A DNA stretch of 64,000 nucleotides from Pseudomonas sp. KBW05 (GTDB taxonomy: Bacteria > Pseudomonadota > Gammaproteobacteria > Pseudomonadales > Pseudomonadaceae). A program made the position numbers and the translations under genes. Below, in pieces: positions 1 to 9,027 of this stretch (positions are counted from its first letter, which is position 1; each line of letters opens with the position of its first letter). The stretch lies in assembly GCF_003852405.1 (NCBI RefSeq), contig NZ_QAJM01000039.1:86810-150809 (forward strand). The letters are read 5' to 3'. The notes under the pieces were generated by a model that had not been told where the DNA came from, made no database searches, and saw only the letters and a program-made list of their open reading frames with translations.

Positions 1-1
1 C

Positions 2-145
2 AACGACTTCCCGCTGGCCTACATGTACGCCATGCAACGCACCCTGCGCCTGGCCGATGGCCCGGATGAAGTGCACCGGGCGGCCATTGGCAAGTTTGAG
101 ATTGGCAAGTATGTGCCTCGGGAACTGATGCGCGGCGGGCAGTAA
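2..145 (+). CDS. Acyl-CoA dehydrogenase family protein, C-terminal end only
   Basis: The frame is open from the window edge to a TAA stop, giving the last 47 residues. They include [17 protein letters not shown], which matches the conserved C-terminal helix of acyl-CoA dehydrogenases (DGPDEVH near the flavin and substrate site). The family are FAD enzymes that desaturate acyl-CoA thioesters. Substrate range cannot be judged because the rest of the gene lies outside the window. The stop is followed by a REP doublet, so this gene is probably the last of its transcription unit. Confidence 0.8.
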   Translation, partial: NDFPLAYMYAMQRTLRLADGPDEVHRAAIGKFEIGKYVPRELMRGGQ

Positions 146-164
146 CACAGACCGAGTCGCCTGC

Positions 165-238
165 ATTCGCGAGCAAGCCCGCTCCCACACTTTGATTTGT
201 GAACACATTCAAAATGTGGGAGCGGGCTTGCTCGCGAA
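165..238. repeat. REP doublet, arms in outward order
   Basis: Two REP arms in inverted orientation lie at about 168-191 (bottom-strand form, ending GCTCCCACA) and 215-238 (TGTGGGAGCGGGCTTGC form). The arm order is the reverse of every other doublet in the window, with the TGTGGGAG ends facing each other across about 24 bp. It sits between two convergent genes, a usual REP location, and could act as a bidirectional terminator or mRNA stabiliser. Confidence 0.9.
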
Positions 239-271
239 GAGGCCAGTAGCTTCAACACAAGCCCCAAAACC

Positions 272-1603
272 TCAATACACCCAAACCTCCACCCGCCGAT
301 TCTTGATCCTGCCCTCATCCGCCGTATTCGCCGCCACCGGCATCTGCGCGCCAAACCCGCGAATATCCCTCAGCACCACGCCGCTCTTGACCAACTCGCG
401 CCGCACCGCCATGCCCCGCAATTTCGACAACAACGCCGCCCGCTGCGGGTCATCCTTGGCATCACCGAAGCCCACCAGCGTAACCTGCCGGTCGAGCTTG
501 CCATGGCCTTTCAGATACGCCACCACCCGTTGCAGATCCTGGCGGGCCTTGTTGTCGAGGCTGGCACTGCCTTCTTCGAAGCGGAAATTGACAGTCAAAC
601 GCTGGGCCTCGCGGGCGATGGCCTGGTAATCCTCAGGCATCGACGGGCGCGCCTGCACGCTCATCGCCTGCACCTGCTGCGCGATAAACCCACTGGCCGC
701 GACAATCGCCTGGCCCTTGCTGCTCTGGGTAAAGTCCACCAGCGCCTTGGCCCACGGATTGTGACCGGATGGCGGCAGGTAGAAAAACAACCGCCGCGAC
801 AGCGGGTAATCTTCAGTCGCAATCAGGCTGTTCAACGGCAACATCGGCTGTGAATCACCGTCGACAATCGCCACCGCCTTGGCCTGGCGCACATAGGGCA
901 GGCCGATAAAACCAATGCCTTGCGGGTCCTGGCTGACCGCGTCCGACAACTGCTCGCTGGATTCGAAGCGCTTGGCCGTGGCCGCCAGCGGTCTGCCGCG
1001 CAGGCGCAGCACCAGTTCCTTGAAGGTGTCGTAGGTGCCGGACTGGTCATCGCGCGCATATAAATGAATGCTCCCGCCGACACCGCCCAGGGCTTCCCAG
1101 GTGCTGATCTCGCCATTGAAGATCTGCGCCAGTTGCTCGGTGTTCAGGGTGGTCAACGGGTTTTGCGGGTTGAGGATGATGGCCAGGCCGTCGATGGCGA
1201 TCACTTGTTCGGCCTCGGGGCTTTTCAAGTCGCCGAGGGGTTCGAGGTCTACCAGTTCGCTGTCTTTGATCGGCCGGGAGGACGCCGCCAGGTCGGCAGA
1301 GGATTTTTTCAGCGCGGTAAAGCCGGTGCTGGAGCCATGGGCGGCGACTTCGATGGTGACGATCTTGCCTTGGCGCGTCTTGCCGATCACGCGCTGTTCG
1401 TTGGTACCTTGCGCCGGTTCACTGTGCACCGCCTGCAAACCCTGATGTTCCAGCAGGCCCTTGACCAGCGCTGGCCCGAGCGCCGCGCCAATGGTGTTGG
1501 AACCCTGGATGCGCAATGCGGGGCCTTGATCGGGAACGGGCAGGGAGGCAGCAACGGCGGACAGGGGAAACAGGACCAGCAGGAACAGAACGCGCAGCCT
1601 CAT
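272..1603 (-). CDS. Periplasmic phosphate-binding-like (PstS family) domain fused to OmpA domain
   Basis: The 443-residue protein starts with a signal peptide (MRLRVLFLLVLFPLSAVAA). Residues of about 28-305 form a PstS-type substrate-binding domain, seen in IQGSNTIG near the N-terminus, the HGSSTGF segment, SSRPIKDSE, and DDQSGTYDTFKELVL. The last 110 or so residues are an OmpA-like peptidoglycan-binding domain, with NFRFEEGSASLD at its start and the closing IKNRRVEVWVY. The family tethers a phosphate-type binding fold to the cell wall. No transporter genes are adjacent, so it may act in sensing or adhesion rather than uptake; that is inference. It is flanked on both sides by REP doublets and looks monocistronic. 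Confidence 0.88.
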   Translation of the reverse strand: MRLRVLFLLVLFPLSAVAASLPVPDQGPALRIQGSNTIGAALGPALVKGLLEHQGLQAVHSEPAQGTNEQRVIGKTRQGKIVTIEVAAHGSSTGFTALKKSSADLAASSRPIKDSELVDLEPLGDLKSPEAEQVIAIDGLAIILNPQNPLTTLNTEQLAQIFNGEISTWEALGGVGGSIHLYARDDQSGTYDTFKELVLRLRGRPLAATAKRFESSEQLSDAVSQDPQGIGFIGLPYVRQAKAVAIVDGDSQPMLPLNSLIATEDYPLSRRLFFYLPPSGHNPWAKALVDFTQSSKGQAIVAASGFIAQQVQAMSVQARPSMPEDYQAIAREAQRLTVNFRFEEGSASLDNKARQDLQRVVAYLKGHGKLDRQVTLVGFGDAKDDPQRAALLSKLRGMAVRRELVKSGVVLRDIRGFGAQMPVAANTADEGRIKNRRVEVWVY

Positions 1604-1688
1604 GCCGGCACCTTCTCAAGCCAAAGGGAGTGCCGCGAGAATAAGTCAGTAAGGTTGCGTAAATATGACAGGTGTTCACAGAGCAAAA

Positions 1689-1796
1689 TGTGGGAGCGGG
1701 CTTGCTCGCGAAAGCGGAGTGTCAGGCAATTAATTTTTGACTGACCCACCGCATTCGCGAGCAAGCCCGCTCCCACACAAGCCCGCTCCCACATTT
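1689..1796. repeat. REPIN with a duplicated partial arm
   Basis: The left arm starts at 1689 (TGTGGGAGCGGGCTTGC) and the inverted right arm covers 1754-1777. The 16-bp segment CAAGCCCGCTCCCACA is then repeated directly at 1778-1793, so the right side carries one and two thirds arms. It lies between the OmpA-fusion gene and xthA, both on the minus strand. Confidence 0.9.
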
Positions 1797-1817
1797 TTGA
1801 TTGGGTACAACCTGGGA

Positions 1818-2630
1818 TCAGCTCAGCTCAAGCCAGATTGGCGCATGATCCGAAGGCTTTTCCAACCCACGCAATTCATAATCCACCCCCGCATCCTTGA
1901 CCCGTGGCAGCAAGCCATTGGAGGCCAGGATCACGTCGATCCGCAGCCCACGCTTGGGCTCATCCTCAAAACCACGGCTGCGGTAGTCAAACCAGCTGAA
2001 ACGGTCGGCCACGTCCGGGTTCAGGTGGCGGAAGCTGTCCACCAGGCCCCAGTTTTTCAGGCGTGCCATCCACTCGCGCTCTTCCGGCAGGAAGCTGCAC
2101 TTGCCGGTTTTCAGCCAGCGCTTGGCGTTGTCGGGGCCGATGCCGATGTCGATGTCTTCCGGGGAGATGTTGATGTCGCCCATCACCACCAGCGGCTGGT
2201 CATTGCTGAACTGGCTTTCCAACAGCTGTTGCAGGTCTTCGTAGAAGCGCTTCTTCGCCGGGAACTTGGTTGGGTGGTCGCGGCTTTCACCCTGTGGGAA
2301 ATAGCCGTTCATGATGGTGATCGGGTTGCCGTTTTCGTCGGCGAACGTGCCCCAGATAAAGCGCCGCTGGGCATCTTCTTCATCGCTGGCGAAGCCTTTG
2401 TGCAGGCTCAACGCCGGTTGGCGCGAGAGCAGGGCGACGCCGTAGTGGCCTTTTTGGCCGTGGTAGTACACGTGATAGCCAAGAGCCTGCACTTCGGCCA
2501 GGGGGAACTGGTCGTCGTGGACCTTGGTTTCTTGCAGGCCGATCACATCCGGTTGGTGCTTCTCGATCAGTGCCGCCAGCTGATGAGGGCGGGCGCGCAG
2601 CCCGTTGATATTGAAGGAGACGATTTTCAT
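1818..2630 (-). CDS. xthA: Exodeoxyribonuclease III
   Basis: The 270-residue protein is full length for XthA, the AP endonuclease and 3'-5' exonuclease of base-excision repair. The Mg-dependent EEP nuclease motifs are all present: FNINGLRAR at residues 6-14, LQETKV with the metal-binding Glu34, [14 protein letters not shown] near 150, and the closing SDHAPIW with the catalytic Asp-His pair at 261-262. ATG is the natural start, giving [13 protein letters not shown] as in the family. The divergent acetyltransferase gene begins 170 bp away, so the two have separate promoters. Confidence 0.96.
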   Translation of the reverse strand: MKIVSFNINGLRARPHQLAALIEKHQPDVIGLQETKVHDDQFPLAEVQALGYHVYYHGQKGHYGVALLSRQPALSLHKGFASDEEDAQRRFIWGTFADENGNPITIMNGYFPQGESRDHPTKFPAKKRFYEDLQQLLESQFSNDQPLVVMGDINISPEDIDIGIGPDNAKRWLKTGKCSFLPEEREWMARLKNWGLVDSFRHLNPDVADRFSWFDYRSRGFEDEPKRGLRIDVILASNGLLPRVKDAGVDYELRGLEKPSDHAPIWLELS

Positions 2631-2800
2631 GGTCGGCAGTCCAGTCCTGGCAAAAGGGCGATGCTAGCCGACAAGTCGGACGGGGGCCAGCGTGGCGGTA
2701 GGGCAGTTGCACTGCTAATGTCTGGGAACGACTGGAGTCGCGTAGGTTCGTACCCATAAGAACGCCATCCTTTTCAGTGGCGCCCAGGGAGATCAACTGT

Positions 2801-3451
2801 ATGCCGGACACGTCCACTGCCCCCGCCGAAATCCGTCTGCTCAACAGCGGCTATTCCCGCGAGGCCCGCTCCCTGTTGTACCAGGCCTATCGGCATGAAC
2901 CGACGTTCGCCTACATCTTCGAGGCCGAACGCCCAGGTTATGAACAGCGTGTGCGCGCCACCGTGCGCGAACTGGTCAAGCAACATTTCTTCCAGAAGCT
3001 GCCCGCCATTGGTCTGTTCGTCAACGACCGCTTGATCGGCATCGCCCTGATTGCGCCGCCGCAACGCCGCCTGGGGATTACCGAGAGCTGGGCCTGGCAA
3101 CTGCGCATGTGGCTGAGCACCGGCGTGCGCGGTACGCGGCGTTACCTGGACTACCATCACGCGGTGTTGGCGTGCCTGCCTGGTGAGGCGGTGCACATGC
3201 TGCCGCTGCTGGGTATTCACCCGCAGTTCCAGGGCAAACATTACGGTGAGCAACTGCTGGAGGCGGTGCACAACTGGTGTGCCGAAGACCCGCACTCGTC
3301 TGGCGTGGTGTTGGACACGGGGAATTCTCGCTATCTGGAATTCTATAAACGCCAGGGCTACGAGGAGATCGGTGAAGTCGCCGTAGGACCGATCCTGGAG
3401 CATGTGTTTTTCCATGCCAATCCGCAGCGGTTACATGCTGCAACGCCTTGA
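2801..3451 (+). CDS. GNAT family N-acetyltransferase
   Basis: The 216-residue protein has the GNAT acetyl-CoA site: LPLLGIHPQFQGKHYGEQLLEAV matches the V-x-P-x-x-Q-x-x-G-x-G/A pyrophosphate loop, followed by VVLDTGNSRYLEFYKRQGYEEIGE, the usual strand-5 and C-terminal segment. The acceptor substrate cannot be told from sequence. The frame extends to a GTG at 2777, but ATG 2801 is preferred because AGGGAGA stands about eight bases before it. It is transcribed away from xthA and toward tamA, with 64 bp before tamA. Confidence 0.85.
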   Translation: MPDTSTAPAEIRLLNSGYSREARSLLYQAYRHEPTFAYIFEAERPGYEQRVRATVRELVKQHFFQKLPAIGLFVNDRLIGIALIAPPQRRLGITESWAWQLRMWLSTGVRGTRRYLDYHHAVLACLPGEAVHMLPLLGIHPQFQGKHYGEQLLEAVHNWCAEDPHSSGVVLDTGNSRYLEFYKRQGYEEIGEVAVGPILEHVFFHANPQRLHAATP

Positions 3452-3515
3452 TCCAGAATTATTCAGATAAATCCGGGTTCAAAGAATCTCCCCGGCTCGT
3501 GTAGCATCCCCGCCT

Positions 3516-5243
3516 ATGAAGTTTCCAGGAAGATGTACCAGCGGCTTGATTCTGCTGTTCACAAGCTGCGGCGCCTTGGCGCAAAGCGAATTGGACGTGC
3601 GGATCAAACCCTCAAACGACGCGTTGAAAGCCAACATCGAAGGCTATATCGGCGGGGTGGGCGATCGTGATGAAGAAGCGTTGCTGCGGTTCAGCCGTGG
3701 CGCCGAGGAGCAGGCGCGTAAAGCGGCCCAGGCTCTAGGCTTCTATCAGCCACAGATCGAGAGTGACGTGAAGGGCGGCAAGAACCCGCGCCTGATCCTC
3801 ACCATCGACCCCGGCGAGCCGGTGCATTTGCGCAACGTGACCATTCGGGTGGACGGCCAGGCCGCCAACCTCAAGGCGTTTCGCGTGCCCACCAGCGACG
3901 ACCTCAAATCCGGCGCCGTGCTCAACCACGGCCATTACGAAGACGCCAAGCGTCTGATCCAGAACCAGGCCTCACGCTACGGCTTTTTCAGCGGGCGCTT
4001 TACCAGCCAGAAACTGGCAGTGGACCCGCAGGCAGGCGTGGCCGATATCGAACTGATCTACGACAGCGGCCCGCGCTATACCTTGGGCCAGGTCAACTTC
4101 AAGGGCGACACGCCGTTTGATGACGAACTGCTGCAACGCATGGTGCCGTTCAAAAGTGGCGCCCCCTACGACTCCGAACTGATCGCCGAACTCAACCAGA
4201 ACCTGCAAGCCAGCGGCTTTTTCGAAGGTGTGCGCGTGGACGCCGCGCCCGCCGCCTCAACCAACGATGTGATCCCGGTGGCCGTGCAGCTGGAAACCCG
4301 CAAGCCGCGCACCATGGGCCTGGGCCTGGGGTATTCGACTGACGTCGGCCCGCGCGGCAAGGCCAACTGGACCCGGCACTGGGTCAACCCGCAGGGCCAT
4401 AGTTATGGCTGGGAAGCTGAACTGTCGGCGCCGCGCCAGAACGTCGGCCTGTGGTACGACATCCCGCTCGACCCGCCACTCACCGACAAATTGCGCTTCG
4501 CCGGCGGCTACCAGAATGAAGAACTGGCCAACACCGACACCTTGAGCAAATTGCTCACCCTCGGCCCCGAATGGCACAGCAAGTTGCCCAGCGGCTGGAC
4601 CCGGGTGATCTCGCTCAAATACCAGCGCGAAGAATATCGCCTGGGCAATGACTCCGGCCTCAGTAACCTGGTAATGCCGGGCATCAGCTATTCCTACCTG
4701 CGCAGCGACAACCGCATCGACCCGCATAACGGCTACCGCCTGCAATTTGATTCCAAGGTGGCCAAAGAAGGCCTGGGCTCCGACACCAACCTGCTTTACG
4801 GCACGGCCATGGTCAAAGGCCTGACCACCTTGTGGGACAACCATCGCTTCCTCGCCCGTGCGCAGGTGGGCGGCAGTGCCACCAATGGCTACAAATCGGT
4901 GCCGCCGTCGCTGCGTTTCTTTGCCGGTGGCGACCAGAGCGTGCGCGGCTACGAGTACCAGACCCTGTCGCCCGAGAACGACCGGGGCGACCGCATTGGT
5001 GGCCGCTACATGGTGGCCGTCAGCGCCGAGTATCAATATTCCATCGCCGAGAAATGGCGGGTTGCGACCTTTATCGACCAAGGCAACTCCTTTAACAGCC
5101 TGGAACTGCCCAGCCTGAAAACCGGCGTGGGCGTGGGTATCCGCTGGGTTTCGCCGGTGGGGCCGATCCGCCTCGACCTGGCGCATGCCCTCGAAGATCC
5201 GGGTGGCGTTCGATTGCACTTTTCCATGGGGCCTGAGTTGTGA
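3516..5243 (+). CDS. tamA: Translocation and assembly module protein TamA (Omp85 family)
   Basis: The 575-residue protein has a signal peptide (cleavage near SCGALA-QSEL), about 230 residues of POTRA-type repeats, then an outer-membrane beta-barrel with alternating aromatic strands. The Omp85 barrel signature is visible in FFAGGDQSVRGYEYQTLSP, containing the VRGY motif of strand 16/loop 6. The family inserts complex outer-membrane proteins and moves phospholipid with its inner-membrane partner TamB. The stop overlaps the tamB start by one base, so the two are translationally coupled. Confidence 0.95.
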   Translation: MKFPGRCTSGLILLFTSCGALAQSELDVRIKPSNDALKANIEGYIGGVGDRDEEALLRFSRGAEEQARKAAQALGFYQPQIESDVKGGKNPRLILTIDPGEPVHLRNVTIRVDGQAANLKAFRVPTSDDLKSGAVLNHGHYEDAKRLIQNQASRYGFFSGRFTSQKLAVDPQAGVADIELIYDSGPRYTLGQVNFKGDTPFDDELLQRMVPFKSGAPYDSELIAELNQNLQASGFFEGVRVDAAPAASTNDVIPVAVQLETRKPRTMGLGLGYSTDVGPRGKANWTRHWVNPQGHSYGWEAELSAPRQNVGLWYDIPLDPPLTDKLRFAGGYQNEELANTDTLSKLLTLGPEWHSKLPSGWTRVISLKYQREEYRLGNDSGLSNLVMPGISYSYLRSDNRIDPHNGYRLQFDSKVAKEGLGSDTNLLYGTAMVKGLTTLWDNHRFLARAQVGGSATNGYKSVPPSLRFFAGGDQSVRGYEYQTLSPENDRGDRIGGRYMVAVSAEYQYSIAEKWRVATFIDQGNSFNSLELPSLKTGVGVGIRWVSPVGPIRLDLAHALEDPGGVRLHFSMGPEL

Positions 5244-8200
5244 TGCGTGGTGTGAAAATAGCGGGGCTGGCCGTGGTGGCGATCCTCGCCGTGCTGGTGC
5301 TGGCCCTGTGGGCGGTACTCGGCACCCAGGCGGGCAGCCGCTGGGCCTTGGGCCGTGTACCGGGTTTGAGCGTAGAGAATTTCCAGGGCCATTTAGGTGG
5401 CCGCTGGAGCGCCGATCACCTGCTGTGGCAACAGGACAGCAGCCGCGTCGAGCTCAAGGCGCCGACATTGGATTGGTCGCCCGCGTGCCTGTTGCGCATG
5501 ACCTTGTGTGTCAACCAACTGGACGTGGAGCAGGTCAGCCTGCAATTTCCACCCAGCACCGAGGAGAGCAGCGGGCCGATCCAATTGCCCGAGTTGAAGC
5601 TGCCCGTGGCGATCCAATTGGGCGACGTTCGCGTCGGCAGCCTGCTGTTCAACGGCAGCGAAGAACTCAAGGGCCTGCAACTGGCCGCGCACTGGACCGC
5701 CGCCGGCATGCAGATCGACTCAGTGCACCTGCAACGCGACGATCTGGTCCTGGATCTGGCGGGCCTGCTGCAACCCACTGGCGACTGGCCGCTGAGCGCC
5801 ACCGGTAACCTGAGCCTGCCTTACGCACCCGACGGCGCGCCCTGGACTGTCGCGCTGAAAGTCGATGGCGACCTGCTCAAGACCCTCAAGCTCGACGCCG
5901 ACAGCAGCGGCTACCTGCCCGCCAAGCTCAAAGGCGAGCTGCAACCCCTGGCGGACAACCTCCCGGCCCAGGTGCACATCACCGCCGATGGCTTCAAAGC
6001 CAGCGCCGACTTGCCTGACACGCTGCAACTCAATCAGCTGGACCTCACGGCCAAAGGCGACCTGAAAAGCGGTTACCAACTGCTGGGCAAGGCCGTACTC
6101 CCTGCGGAAAAAGGCTCGGTGGATTTGCTGCTGCAAGGCCGGGTCGACGCCAAGGGCGCGCAGATCGCCGGCCTGGACCTGACGGCGGGTGACAAGCAAA
6201 GCCTCAAGCTCAGCGCCCAGCTGGATTGGCAGCAAGGTTTCAGTGCCGACGCCAAGATCGATTGGCTGGACTTTCCCTGGCACCGTCTGTATCCGCTGAT
6301 CGACGAGCCGCAGGTCACGCTGCGTACTTTCAATGGTGAGATTTCGTACAAAGACGGCAACTACCTGGGCAACCTCAAGGCCGACCTCGACGGCCCGGCT
6401 GGCAAGTTCAACGTGGTCACGCCGTTCAGTGGTGACCTCAAGCAAATCTTCCTGCCCGAGCTGAAACTCACCGCTGGCCAGGGCAAGGCCGAAGGCCACC
6501 TGAATGTGCAGTTCGCCGACGGCATCGCCTGGGACACCGCGTTGGACCTCTCGGCGCTGAACCCGGCGTACTGGGTCGCGGAACTGCCCGGCACCCTCGC
6601 CGGGCCGCTGCGCAGCAAGGGCGAGTTCAAGAACGAACAGCTCAAGCTTACTGCCGACCTCGACCTCAAGGGCCGCCTGCGTGGGCAAACCGCCGTGCTT
6701 GCGGCCAAGGCCGAAGGTGCCGGTGAACAATGGACCCTGGCCAACCTGGACATCCGCCTGGGCGACAACCGCATCAACGGCAGTGGCAGCCTGCAACAAC
6801 GCCTGGCCGGGCAGATCGACATCAAGCTCGCGCGCCTGGCCCAGTTGTGGCCGCAGTTGCGCGGGCAAATCAACGGGCGCCTCGACGTCGCTGGCAGCCT
6901 CAAGGCGCCGCAAGGCAAGCTCGGTCTCAAGGGCCAGCAACTGGCGTTTGCCGACAACCGCCTGCAAAGCCTGAACCTCGACGCCACGCTGGACAGCGCC
7001 CAGCGCGCGAAGATCGACCTCAAGGGCAGCGGCATTCAGGCCGGTGACACCCAGGTCGGCACCCTGACCGCCAGCGCCGCAGGCGACATCAAGAACCAGA
7101 AGGTCCAACTCGACCTGGCCGGCCCGCTGGTCAAGCTGGCCATGGCGTTGGACGGCAATCTCGACAAAGGCAACTGGCGCGGGCGCCTCGCCAGCGGTGA
7201 TGTGCAAGCCGGTGGCCAGGACTGGAAGCTGCAAGCCCCGGCGAAAATCGACTACATGGCCGACGGCAAGCTGACGTTCTCCGCGCACTGCTGGGTGTCC
7301 GGCCCCGCCAGCCTGTGCGGTGAAGACCAGCGCCTGATGCCCGAGCCCAAGCTGCGTTACCACCTCAAGCAATTCCCCATCGACAGCCTGGCGGCATTCC
7401 TGCCCAAGGACTTCGCGTGGCAAGGCAAGCTCAACGCCGACCTGCAACTGGACCTGCCCAACAGCGGCCCCAAGGGTGTGGTCGCGGTGGACGCCAGCGG
7501 CGGCACCTTGCGGGTCAAGGACAAGGACCAGTGGCTGGATTTCCCCTACGACACCCTGAAGCTGGAAACCACCCTCAACCCCAAGCGCATCGACACCCAG
7601 CTGAACTTCCGTGGCGGCAAACTCGGCGAGCTGATGGTGCAGGCGCAGATCAACCCGCTGCCGAAGAACAAACCGATCACCGGCAATTTCAGCCTGGTCG
7701 GCCTCGACCTCGCCGTGGCGCGGCCGTTTGTGCCGATGGTGGAAACCCTCAGTGGCAAGCTCAACGGTAACGGTCGCATCAGCGGTGGCCTGTTGGCGCC
7801 GCTGGTCAACGGCAACATCAACCTGGTGGGCGGCGAGGTCTCCGGGCCTGAACTGCCCATCAGCCTGGAAGGCCTCAATGTGCAGGCGCTGATTGCCGGC
7901 GAGAGCGTGCAGCTCAATGGCGCCTGGCGCAGCGGCAAGGCCGGGCAGGGCAGTCTCAAGGGCCAGATCGACTGGGGCCGCGCCCTGGCGGTGGACCTCA
8001 GCCTGCAAGGCGCGCAACTGCCGGTGACGGTGGAACCCTATGCCGTGCTGGAAGTGGCACCCGACCTGAAAATCAGCCTCAAGGACGACAAACTGGCCAT
8101 CGCCGGCAAGGTGCAGATCCCGCGGGGTGACATCACCGTGCGTGAGTTGCCGCCGTCTACGGTCAAGGTCTCCGACGACACCGTGATCATCGGCAGCCAG

Positions 8201-8914
8201 ACCGAAGAGGGTAAGCCGGCGATGGCCATGGCAATGGATATCGATGTGGTGGTGGGCGAAGACAAGCTCAACTTCTCGGGCTTTGGCCTCACCGCCAAGG
8301 TGCAGGGCCATGTGCATATCGGCGACAACCTCGACACCCGTGGCGAGCTGTGGCTCAACGACGGCCGCTACCGCGCCTACGGCCAGAAGCTCGACGTGCG
8401 CCGCGCGCGCCTGTTGTTCGCCGGTCCCCTGGACCAGCCGTACCTGGACATCGAAGCGATCCGCAAGACCGACGACATCATCGCCGGTATCCGCTTGAGC
8501 GGCAGCGCCGAGCAACCCACCACGCAAATCTTCTCCGAACCGGCCATGAGCCAGGAGCAGGCGCTGTCCTACCTGGTGCTGGGGCGTCCGCTGACCACCA
8601 CCGGCGAAGACAACAATATGCTTGCCCAAGCCGCACTGGGCCTGGGCTTGATGGGCAGCGCCGGGGTCACCTCGGACCTGGCGAAGAACCTCGGTATCCA
8701 GGACTTTGAGCTCGACACCCAAGGCAGCGGGACCAACACGGCGGTGGTGGCCAGCGGCAAGATTACCGAGAAGCTCAGCCTGCGTTACGGGGTGGGGGTG
8801 TTTGAACCGGCGAGCACGATTGCGCTGCGGTATTTGTTGAGCAAGAAGGTGTATCTGGAAGTGGCGAGCGGCGTGGCCAGTTCGCTGGATATCTTCTACA
8901 AACGCGACTTCTGA
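5243..8914 (+). CDS. tamB: Translocation and assembly module protein TamB
   Basis: The 1223-residue protein has one N-terminal membrane anchor (GLAVVAILAVLVLALWAVLG), a long periplasmic beta-helical body, and the DUF490/TamB domain over roughly the last 330 residues (PRGDITVRELPPSTVKVSDD, QALSYLVLGRPL, ending VASSLDIFYKRDF). TamB bridges the periplasm to TamA and is linked to outer-membrane protein assembly and lipid transport. ATG 5243 is chosen over the adjacent GTG 5240; it shares one base with the tamA stop. A REPIN follows the stop by 18 bp. Confidence 0.95.
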   Translation: MRGVKIAGLAVVAILAVLVLALWAVLGTQAGSRWALGRVPGLSVENFQGHLGGRWSADHLLWQQDSSRVELKAPTLDWSPACLLRMTLCVNQLDVEQVSLQFPPSTEESSGPIQLPELKLPVAIQLGDVRVGSLLFNGSEELKGLQLAAHWTAAGMQIDSVHLQRDDLVLDLAGLLQPTGDWPLSATGNLSLPYAPDGAPWTVALKVDGDLLKTLKLDADSSGYLPAKLKGELQPLADNLPAQVHITADGFKASADLPDTLQLNQLDLTAKGDLKSGYQLLGKAVLPAEKGSVDLLLQGRVDAKGAQIAGLDLTAGDKQSLKLSAQLDWQQGFSADAKIDWLDFPWHRLYPLIDEPQVTLRTFNGEISYKDGNYLGNLKADLDGPAGKFNVVTPFSGDLKQIFLPELKLTAGQGKAEGHLNVQFADGIAWDTALDLSALNPAYWVAELPGTLAGPLRSKGEFKNEQLKLTADLDLKGRLRGQTAVLAAKAEGAGEQWTLANLDIRLGDNRINGSGSLQQRLAGQIDIKLARLAQLWPQLRGQINGRLDVAGSLKAPQGKLGLKGQQLAFADNRLQSLNLDATLDSAQRAKIDLKGSGIQAGDTQVGTLTASAAGDIKNQKVQLDLAGPLVKLAMALDGNLDKGNWRGRLASGDVQAGGQDWKLQAPAKIDYMADGKLTFSAHCWVSGPASLCGEDQRLMPEPKLRYHLKQFPIDSLAAFLPKDFAWQGKLNADLQLDLPNSGPKGVVAVDASGGTLRVKDKDQWLDFPYDTLKLETTLNPKRIDTQLNFRGGKLGELMVQAQINPLPKNKPITGNFSLVGLDLAVARPFVPMVETLSGKLNGNGRISGGLLAPLVNGNINLVGGEVSGPELPISLEGLNVQALIAGESVQLNGAWRSGKAGQGSLKGQIDWGRALAVDLSLQGAQLPVTVEPYAVLEVAPDLKISLKDDKLAIAGKVQIPRGDITVRELPPSTVKVSDDTVIIGSQTEEGKPAMAMAMDIDVVVGEDKLNFSGFGLTAKVQGHVHIGDNLDTRGELWLNDGRYRAYGQKLDVRRARLLFAGPLDQPYLDIEAIRKTDDIIAGIRLSGSAEQPTTQIFSEPAMSQEQALSYLVLGRPLTTTGEDNNMLAQAALGLGLMGSAGVTSDLAKNLGIQDFELDTQGSGTNTAVVASGKITEKLSLRYGVGVFEPASTIALRYLLSKKVYLEVASGVASSLDIFYKRDF

Positions 8915-8932
8915 GTCATACACAGTAAAAAA

Positions 8933-9022
8933 TGTGGGAGCGGGCTTGCTCGCGAATGCGGTGGATCAGCCAATGAATCTGTTGACTGACACATCGCATT
9001 CGCGAGCAAGCCCGCTCCCACA
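8933..9022. repeat. REPIN between convergent genes tamB and fimbrial usher
   Basis: Two inverted REP arms (TGTGGGAGCGGGCTTGC at 8933, its complement ending 9022) are separated by about 42 bp. It fills nearly the whole gap between the ends of two convergent genes and ends six bases before the usher stop codon. Confidence 0.92.
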
Positions 9023-9027
9023 TTTAG

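Noticed and set aside
1600-1794. Short frame translating REP DNA (MWERACVGAGLLA-type peptide)
   Set aside because: The same peptide appears wherever a REP arm is read in this frame; it is repeat DNA without gene signals.
5720-8923. A 1067-codon open frame antisense to tamB
   Set aside because: It mirrors the codon bias of tamB in a high-GC genome, has low-complexity His/Gln/Ala/Val composition, no recognisable domain and no ribosome site.
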